Source of the DNA: Bostrychus sinensis
Taxonomy: Eukaryota > Chordata > Actinopteri > Gobiiformes > Eleotridae
DNA: 64,000 nucleotides
NCBI GenBank assembly: GCA_020698575.1
Contig: CM036245.1
Coordinates: forward strand, 11,798,979 to 11,862,978
Reading direction: 5' to 3'
Made by a program: the position numbers and the translations under genes. Within the stretch, counting starts at the first letter, position 1, and every line of letters starts with the position of its first letter. The notes beneath the pieces were generated by a model, which did no database searches, had not been told where the DNA came from, and saw nothing but the letters and a program-made list of their open reading frames with translations. This document shows positions 24,061-35,366 of the stretch, one piece after another.

Positions 24061-24209
24061 GTCAATAGCACAGTGTAATAAAAGTCATCTCTGAACAAAT
24101 GAGACTCTGAGACTTCAGCTTGGCTTTATTATGAAAAGTTTCTGACAAAAGAAAAGGAAGGAGGAGGGAAGATAAAAAAAAATCACATCCTCAAAAACTT
24201 AGCGGGTCA

Positions 24210-25091
24210 TTAAATTTGGTTGCTACCTGTGATTTGGTTTCTTTCCTCTTTCTTCTTCCAGAAAGCATCCAAAGAGAAGTAATACAAAATGGGGTCGAGA
24301 CAACAGTTAGCCGCTGCGATACAAATCAGATAGTTCAGAGAGTTATTTGTTTCTGTTACAAGTAATCCAATGGAGACTGGCAGGAAACAGACTGTGAACA
24401 TTATCAAGCTCATTATATACAAATGCATGACGCTGACCTTGTTGTTGACCCTCGCCAAGTCACTGACATGTCTATGGAGAGTCCAGGAGACCAGAAGGGT
24501 AGACACAACATTGACAATTAGGAGAGTTAGGACTAGAACAATCTGATAAATACCTACAACAAATTTCATGTTCTTGTGATCGTCTTGATTATGCAGATGC
24601 TCAAAGCAAAAGGACTCATTGTGATGTTTTAAATGTTTTCCCAACCCAATACTCAGAGGGATGTTGATAATCACCACAAAAAGCCAAACAGATATGGCAG
24701 CTTTCCCAGCATTGTAGGCTGTTCTTATGTGCCGGGACCTCAGAGGGTAGACAACAGCCAGCATCCGGTCCACGCTTATGAAGGTGATGAAGATTGCACT
24801 TGACCGGAGGTTGACACCAAATAAAGCATATACCCCAATACAGGCCAAGTGTCCGAAAGGCCAGGTCCCTGTGGCATAAAAGTGCACCCTCAGAGGAAGT
24901 GAGATGACGAGCAGGAGGTCCGAAATGGCGAGGTTGACCATAAAAACAACACTGGGAGACTTGAGACTGTGGTGTCGAAGCAGAATCCATAGTGCAACAG
25001 CGTTAAGAGGCAAACCAAGGAACATAATAGATCCAAAAGCCACAGTGTAGGGCAGCTGCAGCTCTGCTTTGTTCTCCACACTGGTGTTCAT
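24210..25091 (-). CDS. Class A GPCR, GPR55/LPAR6-like, array copy 3
   Basis: Intact 293-residue paralogue starting at MNTSVENKAEL. It has the same seven-helix architecture and motifs as copies 1 and 2 (NLAISDLLLV in TM2, DRM at the end of TM3, FTVCFLP in TM6, DPILYY in TM7). It is closest to copy 2 through the N terminus, ECL1 and the start of ECL2 (GKHLKHHNESFCFEH), and resembles copy 1 at the junction to TM5 (FVVGIYQ versus FVIGIFQ). That mixture suggests gene conversion or unequal exchange. ECL3 is TETNNSLNYL. Both flanks have been invaded by transposable elements. Confidence 0.92.
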   Translation of the reverse strand: MNTSVENKAELQLPYTVAFGSIMFLGLPLNAVALWILLRHHSLKSPSVVFMVNLAISDLLLVISLPLRVHFYATGTWPFGHLACIGVYALFGVNLRSSAIFITFISVDRMLAVVYPLRSRHIRTAYNAGKAAISVWLFVVIINIPLSIGLGKHLKHHNESFCFEHLHNQDDHKNMKFVVGIYQIVLVLTLLIVNVVSTLLVSWTLHRHVSDLARVNNKVSVMHLYIMSLIMFTVCFLPVSIGLLVTETNNSLNYLICIAAANCCLDPILYYFSLDAFWKKKEERNQITGSNQI

Positions 25092-25850
25092 GGCTAAGTG
25101 AAAGTAAAGGGACAGAGAGATCTCAGTCTTACCAAGTGCTAAGTGCGTCAGGCAAACTAAATTTCCTCTTTGTGGTCAGTGAAGACTGTTGAAGTTGAGG
25201 AAATTATAGTCATACTAATATTAAGCAAGGACGTAGATTTGGTGTCAGTTCTGGTAGGGGCACCCCCAACCAAAACACCCCCTCCCCACCAACACAACAC
25301 TTTCAACACTGTTATCACTAAGGTGGGAGAAAGTCATATTTCTTTGCTGATCTGAGTTTTTTACCATAGCTTTGCAAAGGCATGATGCATTTCAACCATA
25401 CAAGCATGCTCACAGTAATTGTAGGCTCATTGAAAAAAAAAAACAAAAAAAAAAAAAAACAATGTCATGATAAAGATTGTTCAATGTATTTTTGTTACAT
25501 ACAAATATGAAACAGGGAGGTCTGGGGATCTCCCCCAGAAAAAAATTATCTTGATAGATATGTCCTGAATTCTGGAGTATTTAACAAGATGTGAGCTGTA
25601 ATGTAAGAAAGATTATGGATAAAATGTGTTTTAACTCACAATATATTTATAGGCTTTAAAACAGAACAAAAAATAACAATGGGTAATGCAAATGTCAAGC
25701 CTTACTTCATCCAAAATAAGTCTGTAATGGATCTAACAGTCACTCATAGCACAAAAACTTACATTTATAAAGAAAACTCTTCAGAGAGAAGCAGAGTGAA
25801 ACATCTTGCCTTACTTTTAGGAGACAGATTTATAAGACTGTAGTGTGGAC

Positions 25851-26745
25851 TAGGGCTGGGTATTGCCAACAACCTCATGATATGACACATATCACAATAC
25901 AGGGGTACAGTACACAGTACAATACGTGTCACAATACATTTTGAACAAATTACAGCATGATACAACTTTACTAAATGGATGTTTTATATTCTGTATATTG
26001 GCTGTGTGATATAATCTAACCAGCATGGCAATAACAGCAATTAGTACATAAAATTATACTAATTTTAACAAACTATATAACTGCCTTAACTGGCACTTAT
26101 GGCTTATGAGCTTGTCATGTTTTTGTGAAGAAACAAATGTATTGAGCTGAGCTGTAACTATGTCCCCAGCAGTGGAGAATCTCCTCTCTTCTGCAACTTG
26201 TAAATGGGATGCAGAGAGCATTTCTAATCAAGTTAGACACAAGAGGATAAGTAATTCTGTGCTCCTTCCCCTCAGTGACACACGCTGGCTCTGTGTTGTG
26301 CTAACGTTGCCTGTAGCTACTGGCAGATCAGTGTAGTGTCTTGTGATGTGAAGACAGATCTGTAGAGTTGCTGCAGTAATGGAACTTCATTGCAGAGCCT
26401 ACAAACTGCATGAGCCAGGTCTAACTCCTGACTCCCCGGTGTTTTCAAAAGTCCAAAATTGACAATTCCCCTCATGATAGGCTGACTGAAAAAACCCTGT
26501 GTTCGTCAATGTTTGTTTATGATGAAGAGATGCATGCTGCTGCTGTGTGCTGCGGTGCTGCCACCTATGGCAGAAATGCATACTGCACCTTAAGAAACCG
26601 TTTCAAAAATGCCGTTTCAGCTGTTTATAACATATTAACGCAATTTAAACAGCTTTAGTGATATATTAGCATGCACATTGATACGTGTATCATCTAGAAG
26701 TACTTCATGATATATTCCCGTATCAAATTTTTAAACACAGCCCTA
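25851..26745. mobile_element. 895-bp hAT-like element with perfect 8-bp target duplication
   Basis: The left end TAGGGCTGGGT (25851) is inverted against the right end ACACAGCCCTA (to 26745) with one mismatch. The direct repeat GTGTGGAC is exact at 25843-25850 and 26746-26753. The interior is AT-rich with no transposase. It is nested in the larger insertion 25226-28330. Confidence 0.9.
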
Positions 26746-27982
26746 GTGTGGACATAACCAGCTCTGTACTCTGCAGGAGCTTTAGCTTCTGTTTAGATTT
26801 AGCTCAGCTTACAGGAGAATGTCTCTCCTGACAGAAACCTGACAGAAAACATGACACAGGTGTTTTATTTAGAATATTCTGTTGATGATGTGCCTTATTT
26901 TCTGATAGTCTGATCCAAATTGTTGTCACTTAGCAAAGAGACATTTCCATCACAGTGCTGTGTCTGCACCTTGTCTGTAGTCTCCCACAACTCAGAGTTT
27001 ACTCATGTTTAGTGTCCAAAACCTGGTTAAAGCTTTATAGTTTGTTCGTGTATTATGTTCAAAGCTGTCAGTCTCATGTCTCGTTCTGTTGACAGAGTCC
27101 ATTCTTCTCCATCTCACATGAAACTAGTGCTCACAACCCTGCACTGAACAAAAGCAACCAATAACAGAGCAAGAGAGGCGGGACTTACAATAAAGCGTCC
27201 AATTTGAGATAATTGTCTATTAAACAGAAATACAGAATCAACCAATAGATACAGTCAGCAACAGTGTTGCTGTCAGCTCCTGTTCCCTGTGGGAGAAAAC
27301 AAACCATTCATGACAATGCAGAAGAGTGGCTCGATTGCCTTCTTTTCAACAGATAGATGAAAAAATGCTGGATTTAATTATTATATTTTAACTAATAAAG
27401 ATATGGAGACATACAGGAGGACATAGTGGTCCATCGCTGGCTGACGTTAGCTGCCTAAAACATGGTAATCGAACCAATTTAACATAACTGTGTCTAATAT
27501 AAAAACATGATGAGTTTAATTCATCATGTTTATTGTAAACTAAAATTTGCCTGTGTAAATTTGTTAAGGCTCGATTGGATCACAGCTTGACCCTAACAGA
27601 CTGCCGACTGACGCATGGCATTAGGGCATCTCATTCAGTGGTGCTAGCATTAGCACTAGCTAGGCTTTACAAGATCAGACCAGACCAGTCTTTATGGAGC
27701 AGCTAAGCCCCATTTTGTATATTTACACAAACTCCAGGTAGAAATCAAGCCATAAGCCACTCTTTTCTGATTGAATTTTATGATTGGATTGTTCTGCCAG
27801 TCTTTAGAAATATGAAACACAATCAGTTTAATTTTCTAATGTGGCGTTCTCATGTCATAACCACATTACAAGCTCTGTGTCAGACAAGAGTTGTTTTAAG
27901 ATTGCTCATGTCGACCCCAGGAAAAAGTCTGAAAAGAATGAAAAAGTAGTGTTTCCGAGTGAGTGCAACAGTTTGTTTTCCC

Positions 27983-28038
27983 CCACGCCAGATCACGCCA
28001 GACCACGCCAGACCACGCCAGACCACGCCAGACCACGC
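27983..28038. repeat. 10-bp tandem repeat GACCACGCCA
   Basis: Five to six head-to-tail units of GACCACGCCA, with GATCACGCCA as the first variant. There are no spacers, so it is not a CRISPR array. Confidence 0.95.
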
Positions 28039-28919
28039 TCCCAACTATGACCCGATGCCGTATATATAGAGTAGCATCTGTTCAGAGCAACACAAAGAGA
28101 GAGAGGCACACACCGCGCGAAGCAGCTGATGCTCTTGAAGGCGCAGCAGCTCACAGTGAGACAAACTCAATGTAAATATTCCTTCACAGCTGCATAACCA
28201 CTCTGGCCCAGTTCTCCCGACCAGCCCTTCAACTTGTGATTGGTTGGGAAAATTTGTTTGCTCTGAAATTTTGATAGGGACATGTCCCCATGGTCCATAC
28301 GCAAAAGTATGCCCATAATAACACAGATAGGCGTAATAATCTAATACTCACAAAACAATACTGAGCAAAAGATTTGGTTTAGATGTGAGTAATATGAAAA
28401 GCCATTAAAAATAACAGTGTTTCTCACAAGAAATGTTCATTGCACAAAGCTGGGAAGAGTAAGTCTTTAGCTCCAACATGATAACAAATAGTAAAAAAAA
28501 AAAGACTTATACTTCCTGTTTCCATATCAGTACAGATGCCTGTAGTTAACAAACTAAGTACTCCACTGATAAAAATAAAACCATATTCCAATTATCCACA
28601 CAGCCTTGCATAAAGCCTTAGGACTTTTATGAACTAGACTAAATTTGTAAAATCTCAAGTCAAGTATGTCAAGTATTTTTATATAGCACATTTCATGAGA
28701 AAGACTCAAACTGCTTCACATGTTGTGTAACAATGAACAGAATAACAACAGTTTAAGTGAAGTATACAATAAAAATAAGCACAAAATGAGGATAAAAATG
28801 TCCTTAGGCAATTAAAATATTGTACATACAGTAAAAAGAGAGAAAGAGAAAAAAATGTTATGTTAAAAAGGAAGGTCTTTAATTTAGACGTAAAATTGTT
28901 GAGCAACTTTTTGCTCAAC

Positions 28920-29440
28920 ACAACACAAGTATACACAAACATTGTAGATAATAGCTTAAAAAAAGCAATTTATATTTTAATTGATAAAAATAATACTCAA
29001 AAATTGCATATAGTGTAAACTCTGTTAAAACCAAAAATGCATAGGTAACTTTTATTTCAAATTTTAAAATATGAAATTATACATTGTATAGATTCCTTGT
29101 ATATAAATTATTTACTAAAAGACTAAAGGTTTCTTTCTTTCTTTTTTTCTTTAAAAAAGTGAAAGGTCACTTATGCCCTGTTGTTTCTAAGCCCTCAATA
29201 TAACATTTGAACCAGCTGACACCCCAACAATGATATAAGAAAAAATGTGTATTAAACAAGAAATTTAAAAAGTATGCAACTATACAGCACACTTTAACAT
29301 ATAAATTAAGAATGATATAAATAGTTGAACTATGTTAGGACCAAAATGGTGTATGTAATTTTTAATTTAAAAATTAAAAAGGTATTAAGTTACAAATGTG
29401 CATAAATGTAATACAAGCATAATGAAGAAAAGAAAAAATG
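28920..29440. repeat. Duplicated intergenic block, copy B
   Basis: 28985-29245 matches 19635-19890, and 29280-29440 (CACTTTAACATATAAATTAA ... AGGACCAAAATGGTGTATGT) matches about 23232-23400. The order of the matches shows that the spacer before copy 4 is related to the spacers before copies 2 and 3. Confidence 0.75.
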
Positions 29441-29826
29441 TATTGGGAGTGTGTGTGCATGTCCTCTCTGTGGGTTCTCTGCGGCTTCCTCTCACCATCC
29501 AAAGACACGCATGTGTTCACTGGTGAATCTAAATAACTCATAGTGAATGAATGTGAACCTAAGTGAATGGTTTGAATTAATACTTTATTTTTCACACATT
29601 TGTGCTATAGTTATCAAAGGTTAATAGACTCTATGCAAAATGCGCAACGCAACTAATTGTTCAGTAAATAGCACAGAATAATGAAAGTCATCTCTGAATA
29701 AATGAGACTCTGAGACTTCGGCTGGGCTTTATTATGAACGGGTTTTGACAGAGGAGAAGGCGAGAGGTGGGAGGGAGGAGAGTATTGAAAAAAAATCACA
29801 TTCTCAAAAACTCAGATAGCAGGTCA

Positions 29827-30697
29827 TTAAAGTTGGTTGCTAGCTGTGATTTGGTTTCTTTCCTCTTTCTTCTTCCAGAAAGCATCCAAAGAGAAGTAAT
29901 ACAAAATGGGATCGAGACAACAGTTAGCTGCAGCGATACAAGTCAGATAGCTTTGTGTCCCTCTTATGAGTTTTCTAATGCTGTCTGGCAGGAAACAGAC
30001 TGTGAACATTATCAAGCTCATTATATACAAATGCATGACGTTGACCTTTTTGTTGACCCTCGCCAAGTCACTGACATGTCTATGGAGAGTCCAGGAGACC
30101 AGAAGGGTAGACACAACATTGACAATTAGGAGAGTTAGGACTAGAACAAGCTGAAAATATCTTGTAACAAAAATGCGTTTTTGATTGCCTTTGGGTGACC
30201 GATGCTCAAAGCAAGAGGACCCATTGTGATGTCTTAAATGGTTTCCCAAAGCTACACACTTTGGGATGTTGCTGATCACCAAAAAAAGCCAAACGAATAT
30301 GGCAGCTTTCCCGGCATTGCAGACTGTCCTTACGTGCCGGGACCTCAGAGGGTAGACCACAGCCAGCAATCGGTCCACGCTTATGAAGGTGATGAAGACT
30401 GCACTGGAGCGGAGGTTGAAGTCAAAGAAAGCACGTACCCCAGAACAGGCCAAGTGTCCGAGAAGCCAGGTCCCTGTGGCATAAAAGTACACCCGCGGAA
30501 GAAGCGAGATGACAAGCAGGAGGTCCGAAATGGCGAGGTTGACCATAAAAACAACACTGGGAGATTTGAGGCCATGGTGTCGAAGCAGAATCCATAGTAG
30601 CAATGATGTTAAGAGGCAAACCAAGGACCATAATGGACCCGTAAACCACGGCGTAGGGCAGCTGCGGCTCTGCTCTGTTCTCCACACTGGTGTTCAT
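29827..30697 (-). pseudogene. Class A GPCR array copy 4, frameshifted in TM1
   Basis: The paralogous start MNTSVENR lies at 30697, and the frame is normal as far as LPLNIIA in TM1. There a single extra base at about 30598 (CCATAGTAGCAATG against CCATAGAGCAATG in copy 1, plus-strand view) shifts the frame; the receptor resumes as LLWILLRHHG in the other frame and runs cleanly to the usual end. All later motifs remain: NLAISDLLLV, ISVDRLLAV (a DRL variant of DRM), FTVCFLP, DPILYY. ECL2 is the most divergent of the four (RSPKGNQKRIF), and ECL3 lacks three residues in frame. With one lesion only, it is either a young pseudogene, a polymorphism or an assembly error. Initiation downstream would lose TM1. 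Confidence 0.85.
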
Positions 30698-30854
30698 GGT
30701 CAAGTGAATGCAAAAGTACAAAGAGATATTGGTCTTATTTAGTGCTAAGTGCACTGAGGCCATGAACTAAATGTGGTTTCCCCTTTCTGGTCAGGTTTTA
30801 GACACGTCAGTGAAGACTGTTGTTGGGGAAGTCGCAGTTATCAACTTAATAATC

Positions 30855-31511
30855 TTAAACTTGGGCTGGGTAATATGGCAAAAAATAAAAAATAAAATAA
30901 AAATAAAAAAAATAATGAAGTTTTTTTCCCCCCACATTGTTTGATCTTGATTTTTATTTGATTTTATGTTTACAATTAAAAACTAACAATAATGGCTTTG
31001 ATCCATCTTTAGATTTAAATTTTATTGTAACAGGAGAGTGGGGGATTTAATGTAGAGTGTTTCATTGCAAGTTTTAGTTTTTATACAATAATAACTATAA
31101 TGATTTAAACAAAAGAGGCTGATATGTTGTGAGTTTTAAAACGACTGATATCCAGTTCCTTGCTCTGAAGGTCTGAGCTGCAGCTTCATTGATGAGAGCA
31201 GGAAAAAAACAGTCTGTCTCTATAGGGCTATCCCGTCTCGCCACACAATTTCTGGACCTAATTCTCTCATTTGGTCAAACTATTCACAGTAAAATCACCT
31301 GTTTTCAAGTGACAAGATGCGGTATTGACGCGCGTCACGTGACGCACCGCGCCTGTGTGCGCCATCGGCTCCACTGTGAAACACTGCATGCGCGCCCCAT
31401 TTTCAAATCTCTGGCGGTTGCAACCTTTCTGGATCCAAAAAGCCAATTGTTCCCAAAAATATAAAATGCATCTGTAAAAATCTACAAATTTAATCCACAG
31501 ACGTGGCTTAG

Positions 31512-31594
<83 letters not shown>

Positions 31595-31610
31595 CAGTCC
31601 ATAGCATATA
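30855..31610. other. Spacer with hAT-like 5' end, CpG-rich patch and (AT)n
   Basis: TTGGGCTGGGTAATATGGCA at 30858 resembles the TAGGGCTGGGTATTG end at 25851, but no partner end was found. 31320-31400 is unusually CpG-rich for the area and includes a 14-bp perfect palindrome, GCGTCACGTGACGC (31332-31345). The (AT)n tract follows. No coding sequence is recognised. Confidence 0.45.
31514..31593. repeat. (AT)40 microsatellite
   Basis: Eighty uninterrupted bases of alternating T and A. Confidence 0.98.
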
Positions 31611-32399
31611 CTGGAAAACAGGGAGAAAGTTTTATTTTAATTTGACATGATGCAAATGCAGGTTGTTTTATAGTTGTCCTACACAGCAAATTTGAGGGTT
31701 AAGCTTAAAAGTGCAAAGTACAAATGTAACATTTTGGGAGTTTATTTCTTATGTTTTGCAGGGTATTCTGTCCCTTGAGTGGGTGTTTAAATGTGCCCCC
31801 CTAACTCTTTTGGGGGTTGAGGAGCTTTTCCATTTTCCATTTTTATTTTACCTCTCCCAGACAACTAAACATAGACTTTCCTTCTTAGTAAGTGAAACTA
31901 CACTTTACAATATTTTCATTGCTCTATCTTATCATAACTTTAGTATCATTGGTAAATTGTTCCAGACTTGATATTGAACATAGTTCTGTCAATGTACAGT
32001 ATACATGTGTTTGCTTCAGTAAGCTAGTTGGTGTCTGTGAATAGTCCTTAAAGCTGTGTGTGTTTACTTAATTAAAATGATGTTAAAATTATTTTACATT
32101 TCATTTTCTTTTCTTTTGTTTCTTGTAGACAATGTCACTACTGATATAGGTTTAATGTGGAGAGAAGAAAATTCATTTGTGCTGGTAAGTTTATCTGTAG
32201 TCTGTACACAATTTATTTTATATTGAGGTTTTAAATAAGATTAATAAATATCATGTTTATTTTTCCTAAGTTCATGATTTGTTCAAATTCCTGAGAGCCC
32301 AGATGAGCAGGAGGTGGAAGGAGTGGACACAGACAGTGCTATGAAAAGAAATGGTTTTATCAAATGAACAAATGATGGAATGGCATTGAGATGTATTAA

Positions 32400-33740
32400 T
32401 GGCTTGATGACTATAGGCCAGTGGTGCTAACTTCTGTTTTAATGAAAAGCTTTGAGTGTCTGGTGTTGGACTACATTAAAGGACAGATTCCTGTGTCTGT
32501 GGACCCACTCCAGTTTGCTTACAGACAAAACAGGAGCATGGAAGACGCCATTTCTTTTGCTCTGAGCTCTGTATATGAACATTTGGATGAAGGAAAATCT
32601 CATGCAAGAATGCTTTTTATAAACTACAGTTGTGCTTTTAACTCTCTTGTTCCTGTGAAGCTCATTCACAAATTGAAAACTCTTGGGCTTGGTGATGCCA
32701 TTTGCAAATGGATTTTAGACTTTTTAACTTGCAGACTGCAGGTCAAAATTAATGGTTGTGTCTCTGAACTTTGTGTAACCACTGGCTCCCCACAAGGTCG
32801 TATTTTAAGTCCTTTGCTTTTTACCGTGTACACACATGACTCACTCTAACAGTCCTATTGTCACGTATGCAGACAAAACCACTGTTATTGGTCTCAAATG
32901 ATGAATCACATTACCACGCAAAGGTAGAAAATGCTGTTCGCTGGAGTGAAGAAAACCTTGTTCTGAACACTTCCAAAACCTGTGAACTGGTTATTGATTT
33001 TAGTCATAGTAAAAATAATGTGCCTAGTGGCATTTATGATTCTGAGGTACAAATGGTTGATAAATGTAAGTTTTTGGGTGTGACTCTCTCCAAAGATCTG
33101 AGCTGGCAGTCAAACACTAGTAACATTGTTAAAAAAGCTTGCTAGCATCTCTTTTTTTATGAAAACTACGGGAATTCACTCAAAACAAAACTGTTCTTTT
33201 AAACTTTTATCGGTGTGGTATTGAAAGTCTTCTTACCAGCTCTGTTACTGTGTGGTTTGGTAATCTCACTGTGAAAGAAAGGAAAAATTTAAACAGAGTG
33301 GTTCGCTCTGCTCGCAGGACAGTAGTGTGTGACCTACAGTCCTGGAGAATATTTACAAACCTAGACTTTTAACGAGAGCTTTACAGATCATCAGTGATCC
33401 CTCTGCCACCTGCTGCTGAGATGTTTCACCTCCTTCCCTCAGGGAAATGATATCACTCTATTAAATGCACTACATCACATCATGCTAAAAGTTTTTTTTC
33501 CACAAGTTGCTGTGATTACTTTGAACAATGCACTTTGAAATACCTCAGACATGCACTTTATTGTTTTAGTTACCTCTTTATATTGCTATTTATTAAGACA
33601 ATGTTTTTGTTGTTTCTGAGTATTTATATGTTTTTAGGATCTGTCCATATGTTGTTTTTTAGGCTTGTGTTTTGTCTGTTTTTGTCTGTTTAAATGTTGA
33701 CAGTTTTTTTTATACTGCAAATAAACTGAACTGAAATGAA
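32400..33740 (+). mobile_element. Degenerate L2/CR1-like non-LTR retrotransposon (reverse transcriptase)
   Basis: Successive frames give RT blocks: DDYRPVVLTSVLMKSFE (32406 on), DPLQFAYRQNRSMEDAI, FINYSCAFNSLVPVKLI (the motif-A aspartates are replaced), TTGSPQGRILSPLLFTVYTH, then, after a stop and frame change near 32850, TYADKT (a degraded YADD). NTSKTCELVIDF, KCKFLGVTLSKDLSW and SVTVWFGNLTVKERKNLNRV follow. The order matches the RT and C-terminal region of fish L2/CR1-type LINEs. The catalytic aspartates are mutated and the frame is broken in several places, so it is dead. No endonuclease region is present. Confidence 0.88.
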
Positions 33741-34499
33741 CTTATACGTACAAGTAGATGTGTTTGAGCTATACAATAAGGAAATGATTTTACTGAAATC
33801 TTTTGTTTAAAATAAGAAATCATTCCTGTCATATTTTTGTCTCTTTGTAGTATTTTTGTATAGATTTACACAATAACACAATAAACACCACTGAAGAGTT
33901 AAATAGTAACACTAAAAGAGTAAAAATAAGAAAAACACGAGTACACAGGAGTTTATTCTAACACACAAAAAAGGGTCAATGATCTGCTCCAAAAAAAAGG
34001 GTAAGTTTATATCCAATGTTGGAGTAGATTTGACAATCCTACACTTAAAAAGGGTTGTCTTTATCTCCCACAGAGTTTATTCCAAAGTTTGATATTTGCT
34101 GTGTCGTCTTCCTTTATTGACTTCACATAACCAGATGTGAGATGCCCAAGGATCTGAGAGAGCAGGGTTAAAGGGCCACATGTGGCTCTAAAACCATAGG
34201 CTGCAGATGTCTGAACTAGAACAACTGTAATTATGAAAGTGAAATGGTAAAATGTAAACGTTAGAGAATAATGTTCGTCATCAGAAGGACAGGTTACAGA
34301 AAAACAACTGATAAGTCCTAAAGCTTGGTAACAAGATAAAATCAAGAAGCATCTTTGAGGTGAAGTTGTCATTTCCTGAGTAACACCCTTCTTATGTTAT
34401 CAGAACAGGAAGTGTCATGTCTTATGAAATTTTACATTCCCTTACAGTGCTTTTTCTGTCAGTCTTTAATCATATTTTACAGATTTTTTACCTTCAGGC

Positions 34500-34805
34500 A
34501 AGGTAGACTTTAACATCCCCGTAGTAAAACTGTTTCTCTGCATTTGACCCACCCTTCAATCCCAGTGGGGCAACCTGTCAGGAGCAGTGCAGGGGCGACC
34601 ACAGTGCAGCGCTCTGGGACCCTTCTTCAGGATCCTGGTCCGGAGTATCTAGCTGGAGGATGAGCCATGTTTTAGGACGATGGGGTGAAGCGGAGTACCC
34701 AGAAGAAACCCACCCAGACACAGGGAGAACATGCAAACTCCTCACAGAAAGGCCCCGCTCAGTCCAGGAATCAAACCCGGGACCTTCTTGCTGCATGTGA
34801 GGCGA
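34500..34805 (-). repeat. SINE-like element (tRNA-derived), inverted
   Basis: Read on the minus strand it starts GTACTGTCGCCTCACATGCA, has the box-B-like GGGTTTGATTCCTGG, then GAGTTTGCATGTTCTCCCTG. This arrangement is typical of a fish tRNA-derived SINE. Partial relatives occur at 54395-54590 and 56150-56222. Confidence 0.7.
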
Positions 34806-34807
34806 CA

Positions 34808-35088
34808 GTACTCCAAATCTGTACTCAAGAAAAAGTATTGTTACTTCAAAATAATATTACTCAAGAAGAAGTACTCAAGAGTACAAAATACTTACATACA
34901 TTTTTGTTACACCACTAACAACATGGGAACTACTATTGCTGTACTAATACTACAATTACCACCACTACTATTACTACTGCTGCCACTATTACTATAGGCA
35001 CTAGTACTACTACTGCTATTACTGATACTACAACTATAACTCCCACTACCATTATTTATACCACTACTACTACTACTACTATAGGCAT

Positions 35089-35138
<50 letters not shown>

Positions 35139-35142
35139 TAGG

Positions 35143-35189
<47 letters not shown>

Positions 35190-35319
35190 TAGGCATTACT
35201 ACTACTACTACTACTAATTCTACTACTATAGGCATTACTACTACTACTACTACTGCTACTACTGACACTACAACTATATTTACCACTATCATTATTTATA
35301 CCAGTACTACTACTATAGG

Positions 35320-35366
<47 letters not shown>

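Larger units (their letters stand above)
25226..28330. mobile_element. About 3.1-kb insertion interrupting the upstream flank of GPCR copy 3
   Basis: The upstream flank of copy 2 runs uninterrupted at 22150-22250 (GATCTTAATCTTAACACTC ... AATAATCTTATACTCGC). The flank of copy 3 breaks at about 25226 and resumes at about 28335 (AATAATCTAATACTCACAAA). The inserted DNA starts with GACGTAGATTTGGTGTCAGT and ends near GGACATGTCCCCATGGTCCA. It includes an 895-bp hAT (25851-26745) and a 10-bp tandem repeat. No coding frame is recognised, and its exact ends are not defined. Confidence 0.6.

Noticed and set aside
27983..28038. Short tandem repeat resembling a CRISPR array
   Set aside because: 10-bp units with no spacers, in a vertebrate genome; an ordinary minisatellite.
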